From the NCBI GenBank assembly GCA_010015675.1, contig ML977026.1, positions 110,485 through 174,484 of the forward strand: a stretch of DNA of 64,000 nucleotides, written 5' to 3'. The notes beneath the pieces were generated by a model. That model searched no databases. It worked only from the letters and a program-made list of their open reading frames with translations, and was not told the origin of the DNA. The position numbers and the translations under genes are program-made. Origin of the DNA: Byssothecium circinans (lineage: Eukaryota > Ascomycota > Dothideomycetes > Pleosporales > Massarinaceae). This document shows, piece after piece, positions 11,142 through 24,090 of the stretch (position 1 is the first letter of the stretch; each line of letters starts with the position of its first letter).

Positions 11142-12641
11142 ATGAAGGAAACATACGATTCATGCATTGATGAGAAGCGAGTAGTCTTTACGGAGGATGA
11201 TATAAAGTCGAGGCGACCACGCGTTGCGTCCAGCAAATGTTTCGTTATCGCCTTCTTCTCCCTCTTCCTCTTCGCCTGCGCATTACGCCCTCTCTCGGGC
11301 CTCTACTCTAAAGCGCAAAGTCATGGGCCTTTCGTGAAGCGCCTCACATACGAGCAGCGGGCGCAGACAATCTTGAAAGAGAATCCGTTGATTGGTTGGT
11401 TGAACCTAGGTCTACCATGGTACGGTTTCAGACTTCTAACACATTGTAGATGGTCACAATGACTTGCTGATCGTACTTCGAAACGAATACAAAAATCACA
11501 TTTACGGTGAAGAGTTCAGAGAGAAGTTCGAGAATGGCGGCTTCATCAGCCATGTGGACCTTCCCCGACTTGATGCTGGGATGCAAGCTGGTGCTTTCTG
11601 GAGTGCGTATATGCCTTGTCCGCAGGGGAACGGGACGGACTTCTCTGATGCAAGATATGCGCCATGTAAGTATCCTATCATCACACTTCACATGTCCGTG
11701 ATCTAATAATCGCAGTCGTCAAAGCAACTCTCGAAGCCCTAGACCTCTTCAACCGCCTCGGTCAACAATACCCAAAATACTTCACCCTGACCCCTGATAG
11801 CACCTCGGCCATCCAAGCTTTCGAAGCAGGCCGTCAGATCTCGCCCGTGATCATAGAAGGCCTGCATCAGATCGGCAACTCCCTCTCAACACTACGTCTC
11901 TACCACAAGCTCGGCGTGCGCTACGCAACTCTAACATGGAACTGCCACAACAAATACGCCGACTCAGCCATCGAATCGGGCGGTGATCTCGGCTCCCGAA
12001 TCGCGACACCGTTCTGGCACGGTCTCAGTCCCGACGGCCGCGACCTCGTCAAAGAGATGAATCGTTTGGGCATGCTTGTCGACCTATCACACGTGAGTAC
12101 AGACACGATGCGCGACGTACTTGTCGGCAATGGAACAGATGCATGGAAAGGCAGTCTCGCGCCTCCCATCTTCAGTCACAGTTCCGCATTCGCCGTGTGT
12201 CCGCATCCGCGCAACGTTCCAGACGACATTCTCCAACTGGTCAAGCAGCGCAATTCCATCGTCATGATCAACTTCAATCCCGGATTCATCTCCTGTGTTC
12301 CTGGAGAGAAGCCGGGGGATCTACCAGTCTTGTATCCGCAGAATGCAACGATGGCGCAGGTTATCAGACACATTAAGCATGTCGGCGAACTCATTGGGTA
12401 TGATCATGTTGGGCTGGGAACGGATTATGATGGGATTGACTCGACACCTGTGGGGCTGGAAGATGTGTCCAAGTTCCCCGATCTAGTCACTGAACTTCTC
12501 CGCCAGGGAATTAGTGAAAAAGATGTCGTGAAGGTTGTGGGAGGGAACATTCTGCGTGTCTGGAAGGAGGCTGATGAAGTTGCTGCAAAACTGCGAGCCA
12601 CGACTAACCCTCTCGAAGACGAGATTACGAATCCTTGGTAG
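11142..12641 (+). CDS. Membrane dipeptidase (renal dipeptidase family, zinc metallopeptidase)
   Basis: A zinc dipeptidase of peptidase family M19 that hydrolyses dipeptides. Exons are 11142-11394, 11450-11665 and 11716-12641, giving 464 aa; phases agree at both joins. Residues 31-52 form a hydrophobic stretch after a basic, acidic-rich N-terminus, so it is probably a type II membrane protein with the catalytic domain in the lumen or outside. Metal ligands expected for the family are visible: H87 and D89 in DGHND (created by the first splice), E204 in IEGLHQ, H282 in DLSHVS and H311 in FSHSSA; GLGTDYDGI carries the catalytic-site aspartate region. A TATA box lies upstream. Fungal homologues of this layout are common; the physiological substrate is unknown. 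Confidence 0.9.
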
Positions 12642-13068
12642 ACTGGTGTGGAAGTAAATAACCTTCTAACATTCCTTGGGAATTGAAGGGAAGAGGTGAG
12701 GCTGAGAATGTTGGCTTGGTATTATTAGGCATGATTCGATTGCTTGCGTGATAGTGGGGTCACCGCGTTTACACGAGGTGCGGGGATATCGGCACGTATG
12801 CATGATGACAGGACGACCAGCCCTTGGCAAGGCAAACAAATACGATTTCCTGGAGGACCTCACGCTTGGCAGTACTCTTTCTTGGATTAGTATCAGTAAC
12901 TTTATGGCTCGGGTGCTGTTTCCTTTACTTCCAGCGCCCTTACCTCCAGCACTCAAAAGCTCGCCTCTTCCAACACTCTCACACTCCGTCTACATCAACA
13001 TCATCCATCACAGCCTCCCCCCAAGCTGCACCCCTCAAGTACTGGTTGCATCACAAATACCATCCACA

Positions 13069-14164
13069 ATGTCCTCCCCACCACCCCACCGCCTCAAGAC
13101 CAGCATAGCCATCATCGGCGCCGGCGACGTCGGCTCCACAATCGCCTACACTCTCCTTCATGACTCTATCTGCACCGAGGTCATCATGGTCGATCCCAAG
13201 ACAGAACTTCTGGAAGGCCAAGTGCGCGACCTGGGCGACGCGACGTATGGCGGGCGATCAGGCACAAAGGTACGAGCTGGGACGCACAGGGATGCTGCAA
13301 ATGCAGATATCATAGTTATCACAGCGGGGGCGAAGCAGAAAGAAGGTATGACTATACTTCCCGTCATCACTTGTCACATGCAATTGGGAGAGTGCTGCAC
13401 GTGACATCCCCATTCACATGCCGCCCATCCCCAACCCTCCCCCCCATACGTAGCGACCCTAACAAAAAGAAACAGGAGAATCCCGCCTCTCCCTCCTAAC
13501 CCGCAACATACACATCCTGCACTCGATCTTCACCTCGCTACACCCCATCGCCCCAACGACCATAATCCTCCTCGTCGCCAACCCCGTCGACATCCTCACG
13601 CACTTCGCGCGCAAACTCTCCCGCCTCCCCGAGTCCCAAGTCCTCGGCACAGGCACGAGTCTCGACTCGGCGCGTCTCCGCGGCGAACTCGCCCGCCGCG
13701 CCTGCGTCGCCGCCAGCAGCATCGACGCCTACGTGCTCGGCGAGCACGGCGAGTCGCAATTCATCGCGTGGTCCAGCGCATCCATCGGCACGACGCCGCT
13801 GCACCTCGCCATGCCCGCGGGATCGCTCACGGCAGCCGCGAAGGCGGAGATAGCGGAGCGCACGCGCGGCGCCGCCGGCGCCATCATCAAGGCGAAAGGG
13901 TGCACGAACTACGGCATCGGGAGCGTCACTAGCTCGCTGTGTAAGTATATCTTGTTCGACTCGCATACCGTGCGCCCGCTGTCGTTTTACCAACCCGAGC
14001 TCGGGTGCTGTCTTTCTATGCCGGCGGTGCTGGGGCGCAAGGGCGTGGTGAGGAAGATGAGGGTTGAGCTGGATGAGGAGGAGAGGGGGTTCTTGGAGAG
14101 GTGTGCGGGGCATTTGAGGGGAGTTATTGAGGGGGCGGAGGGGGAGGTTGAGGGGTTGGTTTAG
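13069..14164 (+). CDS. L-lactate dehydrogenase (LDH/MDH family)
   Basis: An NAD-dependent 2-hydroxyacid dehydrogenase, most likely interconverting pyruvate and L-lactate in the cytosol. Exons are 13069-13345 and 13476-14164 (phase 1 join), giving 321 aa, the normal size. Residues 17-22 are the NAD-binding GAGDVG. The substrate-loop sequence AGAKQKEGESRL has Gln at 90, the residue typical of lactate rather than malate dehydrogenases, and Arg96 of the mobile loop. GTSLDSARLR supplies the substrate-binding Arg, and LGEHGES the catalytic His. ATG 13069 was chosen because the Rossmann fold begins right after it; the frame is open upstream but upstream residues do not look like this family. Exon 2 is very GC-rich. 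This bacterial-type LDH is patchy in ascomycetes. Confidence 0.9.
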
Positions 14165-14953
14165 GGGGTGGCGAGGTCATGAGGACAGGGGGGAGGGGCG
14201 TGGAGGACATGAGGACAGGAGGGGAGGAAGTGAGGGGAGAGGATGGGAGAAGTAAAGACGGAGATGCAAAGACGGTGCTGATGAGTTATTTTACCCCCTT
14301 ACTCAAATTTCCCAATATCCAATCATCCACAGTACAGTACATGGCCTATAACAAACAAACCCGTGAAGCATTAAGGAAACGAAAGGAACTCCACTCAAGG
14401 GACACCAAAAAAAAAATCCCCCCACCCAGTCTCGATCTGACAATAAACTAAACCAAAATAAAGTCCAATCCAATCTAATCCATTCCAGTCCAGTCCACAC
14501 TCTTCATCACATTCCACTAACTATAAGATCCCAGTCAGTTAATTCAACAACGACAACAACAACGTTCGGTCAAGGCCAAGGCCTGCTATATCAGAACCGC
14601 GGGGGGATGTGCTGGACTTTCAACACATACATGATTAAGTGCATGAATACATACATATATACGTACATGCAAGCTAGCGTTAACTTAACACTTGACTGTT
14701 TCAGAAGCTTTATTGGGTAATTAATCATCTTGCTGCTGTATATAATGCACATTTTTCCGCATCATTGCAGGCCGTCTTCGTAATTTGATTTATTGTACAG
14801 CTCCCAGTTCCCGGGTTCCGGCGCAGAAGGGGAGCTCGAGATACCTCCGTGTTCTGTAAAGCTTTTGCCGGGGCTTAACACATTGCCGAGCTACCACAGC
14901 AAGTCCAACTCCCTGCCTTCCCATCACTACAACTCCCCCAAAAACCCCCGCCT
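14165..14953. other. Convergent 3' flanks, no gene seen
   Basis: About 790 bp between the ends of the LDH gene and the NF-X1-type gene. It has a G-rich stretch near 14165-14260, a poly-A run near 14406 and an AT-rich tail, consistent with two 3' UTRs. Confidence 0.5.
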
Positions 14954-17900
14954 TCACGTAGCAGGCACCTCCTCCACCCCAACCCCAACTCCAACTGCTG
15001 CAACCCCTCCCCCACCCTCAACCTCACTATTCCACCCACTATCCGCCCCACTATTCCCCACACTAGCCCTCTCCCTCTCCTCCTCCGCCTCTTCCTCCAC
15101 CTCCCAATCATCCACAACCTCCACCCTCTCCACCTTCTTCTTCTTCCTCGCGCTCCCCAGACTCAACACTGCAAACCCGCCCTTATTCCCAAACGCGGTA
15201 TTGTGCTGCACATTCCGCTGCGGCGCCCCCGCTTTAGCAGCGACCTGGCTCCATCCCGCGCCCGCAGCGTCGGACTCCATGCGGAGGATGTTGAGCGAGG
15301 CGTCGAGACGCGCGAGTTGCAGGGTGCCAATTTTCTGCGAAGAGAAGGCTTTGGAGAGCGGGGTTTTTATGTTTTCGAGCATGGCTTGGACGTCGCGGTC
15401 TGGGAGGTTTACTCGGGCGGCGATGGGGGGTTTGAGGGCTACGTGCTCGGTGGGGAGGAAGGATATTTCAAGTTCTAGGGGAAAAGAGGTTGCTGGGAGG
15501 ACGGATTTCAGGACTGAGCGTACTTCTTCGCTGGTGAGGGCGAAGCGCGCGTTGGTGATTAGGAAGGCGTTGTAAGGGTCAGCGGAGACTACGCTAGCTT
15601 TGGGTCGCGAAGAGAGGGTTGTGGTGGTGGAGGTTGCGACACGTTGGACTTGTCGTATGCGGACCTAGGAGGATAAAGTCAGCAAAATTCATTCACAGAC
15701 CGACAAGATTGCAACGCCATGCCGCCCCAGACTGAAGCTACGTGCCAGTCTCAACGTGACAGTAGGGCGACTGTTCCCATGGTTCAAACTTGGCAAAGCG
15801 TCGCTAGACTTTTGCCAACAGAAGGCTGGACGGATAACTTACACATTCGGCCAGCGATTTCATCGGCGCCATAACAAATCGCGGCGTCTTGAAGATGGCA
15901 ACATGCCTGTGGGGCTCAGGATCCATGCTCTCCGAATCGAAACCGAAGTCTTCAGCTAGTGAATGCAGAAAAGCGCGCTGCTTTCGCTGCATAGGCTTGA
16001 AGCGTAGACGCTTAGCTTCAGAGTCGGCTGCAAACAGACGTAGTTCTTTTTCTTGGGCGGCAGCCCATGTCGAGTTCTGCTGATACATGTTGAGAGTATC
16101 GGCAGAGTAGGGGACATGATCGCTTTGATGTTGAGGGTCGACGTTGAGCGCCAATGCGAGTTTGCGATTGCGTTCAAGGCGCCCACACTCCTCGTCGCAT
16201 TTGAGTGTTTTCTTCAGGTTCCCTTCCGAGTTCTTCGAAGCGCCGCATTTTGCCTCTTGTTTGATGCGCTGGCACTCGCAAGTTATGAAGATCTTGTGTT
16301 GGCAGGGTTTTTGTTCTTTGCATGGCATGGGAGAATGGCAGGTAGCGATGCACGGGTGACCGCATGTGTTGAGGTCCTTGCCACAAGGCTGCTTACACGG
16401 CTCCTCACACTCTCTAGGACGGTGGCACTGTTTCGGGCATCTGTGGGCCCCGCACCGGAGACGTTTCCCGCAGACATCCGCGCATCGTATTTCCATAAGC
16501 CAGCAAGGCTGGTTCTTCAAAGTGTTCTTCCCGCAGAGGCAAGACTTGGTAGTGAGGAATGGACACTTGGGACAAGACTCGTCGTCTCCATGGCAGTTGT
16601 GAGCCACCTGGGGATGGCCGCAATCTTTTGGCCGCTCGCACTGAAAGTGACAAGGTGGGGGCTTGGTGCCGCACGGCAGAGGCGGTTGGAGGACAGTCCG
16701 GCGGCAATGGCAGCTGATCTCGTCAAAGATGGCCTCTCGACACGTGCCGCAGGGGCCTTTGTGACAGAGCTCCTGGCAGCGGTGTTCTGGGTTACCACAA
16801 CGGAGCGGTCGTCCACAGCTGCGAGTATCGATATGCTCAGCCTCAAACCCGGAATCATGATGATGACGAGCAGAGTCTAGTGGACGAGGCTTCCGCCGCT
16901 GAGACTGGCGTTCTGCGGCTTTTCGTTCACCGGGACAGCAGCGCTCTCCACATTCATGTCTCCCACAGTTAAGCGACACGCGACAAATGCGCATGCAGTG
17001 GGGTGGCTCTTCGGTGCCCTGATGGCAGACTGTCATCGAGGTAGTCCGCCCGCATCGACAGGCAATGGAAGTAGTTCGCGAGCAAGGAGAACAATCTCCT
17101 TGGTGGCACAACTGCTCACATGGGTGACCACAATCTAGGGTCTTTGCACATGGCTTCGAGCAGTTCGGTATCGGGTCTTCGCATGTTGTTCGTACAGTGC
17201 CCGAAATGTCCTTCAATGCGGTCTTTCCACAAGGGCAGTGGGAGACGACATCCGGTGATTTGGGGCAGTGCGGCGGTTGGGCGTCTTGTTGGTGGCAGGG
17301 CTTTTCGCAAGCGTGTCTGCCACAGTCAAAACCGCGACCACAGAGGTTGGGGCATTCAAAGACACCCGTCCAGGTTTCTACTGTGCTGGAGCCATCTTCT
17401 GCAATGTGTTTCCGACTGCTGTTTCGCTCTACATTCTTATCGCAACAGAGAACGTCCTTCTCGATCTGTCCGCAGTAACAACGAGCAGGAACTCGGACTT
17501 CACACGCCCCGCAAGAGCCTTCATGACATGGTTGTGGGCAATAATGCTCTCCGCAGGGCATCAGGTGGCCGCAAACATCGCCGCAGCTCCAGCCGTGTTC
17601 GTAGTCCGTGTCAAGACAGCGTCGTGTTATTGACTTCTTCCCGCAATAGCAGTGCTGGGTGGGGCCCATCTGCGTGCATGGGGGGCATGGGCCGGCGTGA
17701 CACGTAGTCGGGCATGGATGTGGGCATTTCTTTGGGAGGATTCGTGGGCGTGAACATGTTTGACCGCATGAAAAGGGAGGCAACCCAGGTAACGACTTGG
17801 GCTCTGACTCCTTCTCACACCAACACAAGGAGGAAGCCTGTGGTAGTTCGTCTTTGGGTAGGTTGCACCCCGGGCACCTCCATTGCCTGGGCGGTGGCAA

Positions 17901-18545
17901 CTCTCCCTCGGGCGCCTGTTGACGAGCAGCAGCTGATCCCTCGTTACGCGACCACTTCTTTATGCAGCCCAGATGGAATACGGTCCAGCATGTCCTGCAG
18001 GACCACACGCCCTTTGAGTGCCTCTTGATCACCTCTACGCAGATGGCGCACTCGTAGTGGCCGTTGTCTATATCCTCGTGGATCCGAGTGGTAATATCAG
18101 GCGCCGTGGATTTAGGGAGCTGCGGCTTGCGTGCGCGTGGTGCGCGCGGGATGATGGGTTGTCCAGGCTGGAATGCGGGTGCGTCGGGTTGGAGAGGGGA
18201 TGAAGGTGCAGCCTCTGCGGTCAATTGCCCCCCAAATTGTCGCCCGCCAGTAGTTCGTGCAGCCAGCCTTGCGGGACCATTGTGTCCTCCTCTTCCTCTC
18301 CTGGTATTGGTAGGCGGTATAGGAGCACTCTCAGCAGTGCCGTCAACTGCTGGCTGAACGCGACCTTGCCCTCGCCCTCGGCCTCTTCCGCGACCGCCGC
18401 GTCCACCTTGGTTTGGCGGTGCGTCTGCCTGTGTATGTGCTTGTTCTTGTCCTTGCTCTTGCTGCTGTTGCTGCTGTTGAAGGCCGCCACCTCGGTTTCT
18501 ATTGCGCGGGCGGCGTCGTCGGTTGGCGTCAGTCGGGACGTCCAT
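14954..18545 (-). CDS. FAP1: NF-X1-type zinc finger protein with RING-like and R3H domains
   Basis: A large nuclear NFX1/shuttle-craft type regulator; the yeast relative FAP1 interacts with FKBP12. Exons are 18545-15843 and 15664-14954 (phase 0, donor GTAAGT, acceptor TCCTAG), giving 1137 aa. After an Arg/Gly/Gln-rich start there is a RING-like finger (CAICVEVIKRHSKGVWSC to WRCPGC, roughly residues 165-225). A long array of NF-X1 fingers follows, such as CGHPCEQLCHQGDC and CGAHRCPKQCH, to about residue 790. An R3H-like region ending LHSLAEDFGFDSES spans about 830-890. The second exon adds a conserved extension with ITNARFALTSEEVRS, then a Lys/Glu-rich tail. It is divergent from BIG1. Missing the second exon would truncate the protein just after the R3H domain. 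Confidence 0.9.
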
Positions 18546-19016
18546 AATGGCCAGACTCTTGATATTTGTACGGTCTGGTGGAACTAAAAGAAAATGTGGT
18601 AGGTTGTATGAGAAGTTCGGCGGCCGTATATGCGGTTTACAGAGGGCTTAAGGCGTGAGCAAATGCGCCTGCGGCTAGCTTGGTTCACTGTGGATGAGTC
18701 AATATGAATCGAATGCTTTCTGCGCCACCAGGCAACTACCTTTCCTGAATGGGAGAAGCGCGGGAGGCGAGGGGGCAACTAATCGTATGGTCTAGGCAGA
18801 CCAAAGGCTGTAGCTGTAATAGTCACAGTGTTTGAACGGAGAGCGTAGCCGCAGCATTATTATTGAATTTCGCGAAGCTCGATTATTGCACGTCATAGGT
18901 AGCCCGGCCGGATAATCCTCGGCTTATCAGCCTCCGCAGACGTCGCCAACGTGAGCTATCACCACCACCACCACACCGTCACTCCTAGCAACCCCATCAC
19001 CGCCATCACGACAACC
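18546..19016. promoter_or_regulatory. Bidirectional promoter region between the NF-X1-type gene and BIG1
   Basis: A 471-bp spacer between two divergent ATGs. CT/CA-rich leaders precede both starts; no single element stands out. Confidence 0.45.
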
Positions 19017-20025
19017 ATGGTCAAGACACTGGTTGGCGCCCTTGCGCTGGCTGCGATTCCATCCGCTCTCGCTTTCCGCAACACGTCACCCTTCTTCCTC
19101 TTCTCGACCGCCGAGTACGTGCCACAGCTCCCCCGGGTCTCCCTCCTACCCCCTACCTCAGAGGCTAACGAACGCAGACTACTCATCCCCGGCGCTGAAA
19201 ACGAGATTGCACAGCTAGACGATGTGACGGGCCGGATAAAGGACGTGCTCAAGAGCTGCCCTACGAAGACGTACATTTTGATGGAGCATGAGGGCGCCTG
19301 CTTGGACGATTACCACGACAGCCACTCAGCACCCCGGTTAAGCCACTACCTGAGCGGCAAAGAAGAGAAGGTTAGGACCACCTTGGTTGTGCCAGATGTG
19401 ATTGGGAAGTCGGCAACTGTCAAGAGCGCCTTCGAGTCACCCGCCCAGGATATCTCCGACTACATCAGGAAGCAGTGCGGCACTGAAGTGGTGCATGTTA
19501 TCAAACCTGAGCGGAAAGAACTCACCGAGGGGTCCCGGAGAGTCTCTACGGAAACCAGTAATGGACTCCGGAGTGCGATAAGAGGCTCGCTGCAGGACTT
19601 TGGTCAGTATAGGCTATACATGGGACGACGTATCGCTGACAGAATGATCAGATGCCAAACTCGAGGACAGCATCATCGACAAGGCTGGTTCCGACGACTA
19701 TACCGTAATCTACACCACCACTCCTCCGCTCACACACAACTCCCCCGCCGGCAAGTCCACATATGAGATGGAGAGTCCATTTAATGATGCTGTGCAAATG
19801 GAGCTGAAACGGGACCTCTCCTCCCACACGCGGGACAAGTTGGCAAGAGAGGGAGGATTGTTCGAGAAGTACCAGTACTTCTCTCCCGGTATCTTTATGG
19901 CCTTCCTGGCTATCATTCCCATGTTCTCGATTATCTTCGTTGGACTGAGGGCCCTCACAAGTCTCGAGGTGTCGTACTTTGCTTTCAGCAAGGAGATGGG
20001 TCCCGCTGCTCAGCGCAAGCAGTGA
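19017..20025 (+). CDS. BIG1: BIG1, ER membrane protein for beta-1,6-glucan synthesis
   Basis: A Big1-family protein needed in yeasts for cell-wall beta-1,6-glucan and located in the ER membrane. Proposed exons are 19017-19114, 19178-19602 and 19652-20025, giving 298 aa. The 63-bp first intron keeps frame either way; splicing is preferred because it has GTACGT, a CTAAC branch site and CGCAG, and joins FSTAE to LLIPGAENE as in the family. Residues 1-19 form a signal peptide (MVKTLVGALALAAIPSALA). A single membrane segment, IFMAFLAIIPMFSIIFVGL, is near the C-terminus, followed by a short basic tail. An in-frame earlier codon gives a His-rich extension before the signal peptide and is unlikely to be used. 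Confidence 0.82.
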
Positions 20026-20164
20026 TCGAATTAGATCTAGAGGACGTGGAGATGTGTAAATTCTTTACTTTGGGTGTACAAGCATAGGAATCAGGCGTTT
20101 GTGTAGGTGGCTTTGTATCTCAATTCAGAGCGTTAACCAGTATGTAGTTTAACCCTCAATGAAA

Positions 20165-22593
20165 TTACACCACATACATAGTGGCCTTTGTCAGTTGTTC
20201 TGAGAGGTAATATTGAAAATCCTTGTTCACGTACTGAACGATTCCAATCCTCCGACACACCATTGGGCACATCTGAACCTCCTCCGGTAATTCCGAAAGT
20301 CGCTCGTCTGTCACGCGAGCCAAGATCAAAGCACGCTCATGGCCTCCATCTTCGCAGAGTTTCATCCAGAGAACGTTGCTGCCAACCTCCTGTTCGCAAG
20401 TCTTTAGGTCATCCACGTGGAAAATCTCTTTCTCTTGATTTGCCTCCAAAACCCCCAAGTAGCTTCTTTCCCCCGGCCCACTGGGATGTATCTTACACAA
20501 CTTGGCCTCAGCAACCAGCCCAGTCAGATGCAACCAACCCCCCGTAACAGCGCCGAAAACATCGTGAGTCTTTGGTCTGGTAGCCGACTTGTCCTCGTCC
20601 ACATCGACGAAGAAGTCGTCAGCGGGTGGTATCCAACTAACTTCCCTCCCGATGCTAGCCCAGCTCCAGCTCGGCGCGATATACATATCGCCCATGCCAT
20701 TACTCTTATCCGGAACCGAATACACAGCAGCCCACAAAAGCGATCTCAGAACGTCTCTGCTCCAGACGCCCGCAAAATACACCCCGGAGGCTTCGCGATG
20801 CCACTTGCTCGCCAACCCAGCGAGTGCGGGCAGCCAGTCCTTGCGATGGGTAATCGACTTTGCGGAGTACTCAGCGACGAGGTTTCGCCAGCGGATAAAA
20901 CCGTCTTTGGGAGAAAGAGTCGATGCAGCCAAGTCTGACCGTATCTCCGTCGATTGTAAAAACCCGACAGAATCATTACTTTTGTATCTATCCATATGGC
21001 CCCTCTCCAGATCTGACAGCTTAGACGCAACATGCCGCCGTAACGGAAGCACGACTTCCTCCTCATAATCCGTCATAGCGCCACACTCACAATCCACAGC
21101 CGTAAGACACTCAAACACCACCTCACTCCGCGTAAAGTGCAGCACCTTGGTCCCCAGGAGGCGCTCCTGGAAACACCACGCGCGCGTCAGGAGCGGATAC
21201 TCGGGGCCCAGCGCATAGGTGGAGACTTTATGTTGTACGGGCGAGCCAGCCTCTGCATCCGGGCCCCATCGGAAGGGAATATGGCCGATATACTTCCTCG
21301 CGTAGATTTCGAAAGGCGCGTTACTGGGATCGCTTCCATCGACGCCCGTGATGGTGACGTGCGACGGCCTTTGGAAGAATAACCCGCCGTCCCCATCGAC
21401 GGATGACGTGGCCGATATGACGAGGAATGCGCGGTTGTATATCGCGCCCATTTTCGCGGCTTCGGCTTCCCAGTCCGTGGCGGAGTCTTGGATGATGCAG
21501 AGCGAATCGATCCATATGTAGGGAATCCCTAGGCTGCGCGTTGTGGCTATCGCGTCCTGGAAGGTGCGGGGGAGGCGGTCCCAGGGGATGTTTTGTTTCC
21601 AGTTTTGCACGGTGGATTGCGTGGAGGTGAGGTGTTGGCTTTGGCCCCAGCAGTGGGACAGGGCGATGTAGGGCCCTGTGTGGTGGGGGGTGTTGGGGGT
21701 GGAGGTTTCGAAGAGGTGGATTCCTTTGTTGTCTTCGTTGCCGACGGCGAGGACGCGCTTGGGGAGAAGGCTCCCGTGGTTGGCGTTCGTGGCGTTGCAA
21801 TGGGTATGTGTGGAAGTGCATTTGTCTATCCATCGCTTTACTAGTGTAGTTGCTGCGGAGATGCTGAGGGTCGGGGCGATGTGTCGCGTTTGCCCACCGA
21901 CCCATACCCTACCCTCGTGCGAAGGACGTTCGTACTTGATAGTCGATCCAATCGTCGGCCACGGGCCTGGCAAATCTAACAATTTCCTTATCAATGACAC
22001 CGAAACCACAGGATGGTCCAAACCAAACCAAACCAAACCAAAGAGAAAAGGAAGGTTAGTTACCTACCTCTCAAAGTATAAAAATCCACATCCCCACACC
22101 ACTCCCTCACCTTAACCCCAGGAAGCACATCCCCGAAAATATCCACATCCAAATCATCCACATCATCCCCCTCCTCACCCCCCAAAACCCTATAAACCTC
22201 AACATTCACCACATCCCCCCTACAAAACTCCACAGAAACCTCCACCTCCTCCCTATCCCCCCTCCCAACCCCGTCACACACCCTCCCAACGCCTTCGCTC
22301 AAAACCCCACACGTCGCGCACCCCGTCTCCCCACTCCGCACCAGCTCCCCCAACGCCGCCAAGAACCGAAACGAACAATAATCGAACCTCGTTCGTCCCG
22401 CCCAGCTGGGGACGTCCTCGTTGAAGTCGTATAGGTTGTTTTTCTTGGCTAGGGCGACGTTGAGGACGCCGCGGTTAGTGTCGCATATGATGTCGGAGCG
22501 TGGGATGAGGTGGTGGATTGTGAGCGGGGAGAGGTTGCAGCATATGGGGCAGAAGGAAGAAGGGTTAGTGAGGTGGATGGACGGGGTGGCCAT
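20165..22593 (-). CDS. HET-domain (heterokaryon incompatibility) protein
   Basis: A putative incompatibility or cell-death factor. Exon 1 is 22593-22068 and exon 2 is 21975-20165, joined in phase 1 to make LRDLPGPW, giving 778 aa. The N-terminal part has cysteine pairs (CPICC near residue 15 and CATC near 97) that could bind metal. The HET domain starts at about residue 278 with YIALSHCWGQSQHL and continues with TFQDAIATTRSLGIPYIWIDSLCIIQD, then WCFQERLL, the order of motifs seen in this family. The C-terminal third has no recognised domain. The intron is rich in the repeat GGTTT. No partner such as a NACHT/NLR gene is adjacent, but a second HET gene lies 17 kb away. Its recognition specificity is unknown. 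Confidence 0.88.
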
Positions 22594-24090
22594 GGTTTGG
22601 TGGAGTGGAGGAGAGAGGAGAGGGATGGAGAGGGTGGTGTTGGGTGGGATGGGATGCAGGTGAGATGTGCATCTGGCACCCGCTAAACCTGTTCGGGATC
22701 GTGCATATGTAGGCGACGAACGAGGGAAGGATGGTCGTTATGAATTTAAGAAGGATAATAGGATCTGCACTACATTGTGAGGACTAGTGAATATGTCAGT
22801 AGTCAAGACTCACTAGTAGAGTTCATAGAATTAGAAGGTAAGGCAGGTAGAGAAGGCAAGGTGGGGCGGTGCGCGAAGTATCATGGTTTAGAGCATGAGA
22901 GAAGTTATGTGGGGAGGGAATGAATCCCTGGAGTTTTTAAATGGTATCACTTCCCTTCACTCTAGTGCGGGAAGATGCTGCCCTCATGGTAGTTTACTAA
23001 GGTGGTGTTGGGGAGTTTGCTTTTGAGTTCGCACGTCGCTGCTATCGAAGTCATGATTTCTACAATATAGTCCTTTAATTCCCTGGGTCAATCCCTTATG
23101 TGGAATATACGCCCTCGTGACTGCCAATCATCTCTACATTCCCACGTGGATTGTGCCTACCATTACGGGGATCGTGCTTTCTTAAATAGACGGTTCATAA
23201 GTCGTTCCTCTCTTAAGCTAAATTCCTCTACTTATAGTTCTTGCGGATAAGTAACGAACAAGTTGTACGTAGGTTTAAATTAAGAAATTGCTAATTTAAG
23301 AACTTGGTCTAAGAAGGTAGGATCACCCTCAGGAGGACGCCCCATCGATAAGGAATCAGCAACCCCGTTGTTTGAAGATATTCCATGGTAGCAGCTTCGA
23401 TTTGAATCAACATATACTCCTTATAAGGATGTCCAGATACTATGGTAATTGTGAATCTGCAAGTCACATATCCCCCGTAAGGTCACATATGTATTGCCGA
23501 ATGATCACGTGACGACTGTCTTTCCAAGGTTAGGTTACGACATCGGGGGGGCGAACGGCTCTGTATCTTTATTGGGACTAGTCCCGACCACCTCTGTATA
23601 CATGATCGACTCCTGAGACTCCTGAGTACATCACTTCTCTCACTATCACACATGCTCTCGGTGTTACATACTGTCTGATAGCTTCTATCACCAATCCCAC
23701 TGGTACCAGGCCAAGCAGAACACAAATCGCCACAGTTCTTCACTCGCCACCGGAACTTAAAATAATGATTCCAACGCCCTATTTGCAAGCCTCTGCATGC
23801 TGTACCACCTCAGGCTAAGGTCTGTTCGGACAAGGCTGAAATGTTCTTAACTTCCCCCAATAACAAGTTCCTTTATTCGACCCCGCCTTGCACCACTTGC
23901 CGTTTATCGTACAGTCCGCAAATGAAGAGAGACGCATCAAGCAGGGGCTTGGGGCTATGGCAAGGCTGAGATATGGTGTTCTACATATATACCAACGCAG
24001 TGTGCCTTACGTCTGAACGGCATCGGCTCTCAATTTTTCCTACTTCTTTCTCTCGCTGCATGCAGTCCTATTCTCTTTACATCGCACATC
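22594..24090. other. Intergenic DNA containing a degenerate dispersed repeat
   Basis: About 1.5 kb, increasingly AT-rich, without a supported gene. The part 22980-23520 shares ordered blocks with 38750-39115 (listed separately). Confidence 0.5.
22980..23520 (+). repeat. Dispersed repeat, copy A (possible solo LTR relic)
   Basis: It shares two collinear blocks with 38750-39115: TACGCCCTCGTGACTGCCAA at 23109 (38880 in copy B), and a GTGAATCTGCAAG block near 23451 (39025 in copy B), plus a TCACGTGA nearby in both. Between the blocks the sequence is AT-rich and diverged. No protein-coding element parts are adjacent, so the class is uncertain. Confidence 0.5.

Noticed and set aside
22036..22067. 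Alternative start of the first HET gene within its intron
   Set aside because: The in-frame residues come from GGTTT repeats of the intron; splicing from 22593 joins conserved sequence in phase.
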